NCBI GenBank assembly: GCA_016285615.1
Contig: JAEERB010000145.1
Location: forward strand, 1-5,807
Direction of reading: 5' to 3'
DNA from: Bacteroidales bacterium
GTDB lineage: Bacteria > Bacteroidota > Bacteroidia > Bacteroidales > WCHB1-69
DNA length: 5,807 bases
Both the position numbers and the translations under genes were made by a program. The notes under the pieces were generated by a model. That model made no database searches. It was not told where the DNA came from and was given only the letters and a program-made list of their open reading frames with translations. Every line of letters begins with the position of its first letter. The stretch's first letter is position 1. Positions 5,008 through 5,807 of the stretch are shown here, piece after piece.

Positions 5008-5807
5008 ATGGAAGATTTGTACATTATTAAAAGAAACGGAAAACGGGAGCCTTTTTCCGCTGACAAAATCAAAAACGCCATTGCCAAAGCATTCCTTGCG
5101 GTTGACAGTTTCGCCACCAACGAGGCGCTCATCAACATCATGAGCCGCCTGAAAATCTTTGATGGCATCTCTGTTGAGGAAATACAAAACCAGGTGGAAA
5201 CCGCCCTGATGGCCGAACGCTATTACGAAGTGGCCAAGTGCTACATCCTCTATCGCCAACGCCATTACGAGGACCGTGAAGTGAAAGAGAAACTCGACTT
5301 CCTCATCAACTACTGCAACGCCTCGAATGCCGCCACCGGTAGCAAATACGACGCCAATGCCAATGTGGAGCGCAAGAATATTGCCACCCTCATCGGCGAG
5401 CTGCCCAAGTCGAACTTCATCCGCCTCAACCGCCGCCTGCTGACCGACCGCATCAAGAAGATGTACGGCAAGGAGATGGCGGCCCGCTACCTCGACCTGC
5501 TCACCCACCATTTCATCTATAAGAACGACGAGACGAGCCTGGCCAACTACTGCGCTTCCATCACCATGTATCCCTGGCTGCTGGGCGGCACCACCTCGAT
5601 CGGTGGCAACTCGACGGCTCCCACCAACCTCAAGTCCTACTGCGGTGGTTTCATCAACATGGTCTTCATGGTCTCCTCCATGCTCAGCGGCGCCTGTGCC
5701 ACCCCCGAGTTCCTGATGTATCTCAACTACTTTATCCAGAAGGACTATGGCAAGGACTATTGGAAAGAGCCCGACCGCGTGGTCGACCTCAGCCTGAAGC
5801 AGAAGAC
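5008..5807 (+). CDS. nrdD: NrdD, anaerobic (class III) ribonucleoside-triphosphate reductase (N-terminal part)
   Basis: This frame is open from ATG at 5008 to the right edge (266 codons seen). NrdD reduces ribonucleoside triphosphates to deoxy forms in the cytoplasm without oxygen, using a glycyl radical installed by the radical-SAM activase NrdG. Residues 1-90 are an ATP-cone allosteric domain, beginning YIIKRNGKREPFSADKIKNA, with VEEIQNQVE at 56-64. The catalytic domain follows, with NASNAATGSKYDANANVE (104-121) and SLANYCASITMYPWLLGG (177-194), characteristic of Bacteroidetes NrdD. Cys182 is a candidate for one of the active-site cysteines. The second cysteine and the C-terminal glycyl-radical site lie beyond the window. 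The leader carries a cobalamin riboswitch, so expression probably falls when B12 is plentiful. nrdG would be expected downstream. There is no Shine-Dalgarno sequence; an A-rich stretch (AATACAAACTA) precedes the ATG. Confidence 0.95.
   Translation, partial: MEDLYIIKRNGKREPFSADKIKNAIAKAFLAVDSFATNEALINIMSRLKIFDGISVEEIQNQVETALMAERYYEVAKCYILYRQRHYEDREVKEKLDFLINYCNASNAATGSKYDANANVERKNIATLIGELPKSNFIRLNRRLLTDRIKKMYGKEMAARYLDLLTHHFIYKNDETSLANYCASITMYPWLLGGTTSIGGNSTAPTNLKSYCGGFINMVFMVSSMLSGACATPEFLMYLNYFIQKDYGKDYWKEPDRVVDLSLKQK

Noticed and set aside
5005..5511. Minus-strand open frame of 168 codons overlapping nrdD
   Set aside because: It is antisense to the well-conserved NrdD N-terminus, begins and ends without support, and its protein resembles no family I know.
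1..5807. CRISPR arrays, tRNA or rRNA genes, insertion sequences
   Set aside because: I saw no repeated spacer-repeat units, no cloverleaf-like segment and no transposase-like coding sequence in the window.

Overview
The window looks like chromosomal DNA from an anaerobic member of the Bacteroidales, probably Bacteroides/Prevotella-like. The evidence is a HmuY/HmuR/HmuS haem-uptake gene set, a TonB-dependent receptor with an N-terminal carboxypeptidase-regulatory-like domain, lipoproteins, Bacteroidetes-type promoter elements (TAnnTTTG), no clear Shine-Dalgarno sequences, and an oxygen-sensitive class III ribonucleotide reductase. I name no species.

Positions 1-4474 on the minus strand hold a compact four-gene operon. 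In transcription order it encodes a 288-residue two-domain calycin-like lipoprotein, a HmuY-family haem-binding lipoprotein, the HmuR-type TonB-dependent outer-membrane receptor, and the membrane-anchored N-terminus of HmuS, a CobN-like large chelatase cut off by the window edge. Gaps are short, and hmuY and hmuR overlap by 4 nt (ATGA). The likely scheme is capture of haem at the cell surface by HmuY (perhaps also by the calycin-like lipoprotein), TonB-driven import through HmuR, and periplasmic processing by HmuS, where iron is probably removed from the porphyrin.

Positions 4475-5007 are a 533-bp divergent intergenic region. It holds a candidate promoter for the haem operon with a small inverted repeat in its spacer, an AT-rich hairpin followed by a T-run, a candidate promoter for the rightward transcript, and a clear adenosylcobalamin riboswitch aptamer (about 4743-4903). 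A plausible kissing-loop hairpin and a competing hairpin lie just downstream of the aptamer.

Positions 5008-5807 on the plus strand encode the first 266 residues of NrdD, the anaerobic class III ribonucleoside-triphosphate reductase, including its ATP-cone. The riboswitch points at nrdD. This fits the known logic in which vitamin B12 represses a B12-independent isozyme when a B12-dependent one (class II NrdJ) can replace it. The window therefore pairs two tetrapyrrole-linked systems transcribed apart: haem acquisition to the left and corrinoid-sensing control of DNA precursor synthesis to the right. Most parts belong to known families. The least understood are the calycin-like lipoprotein and the riboswitch expression platform.
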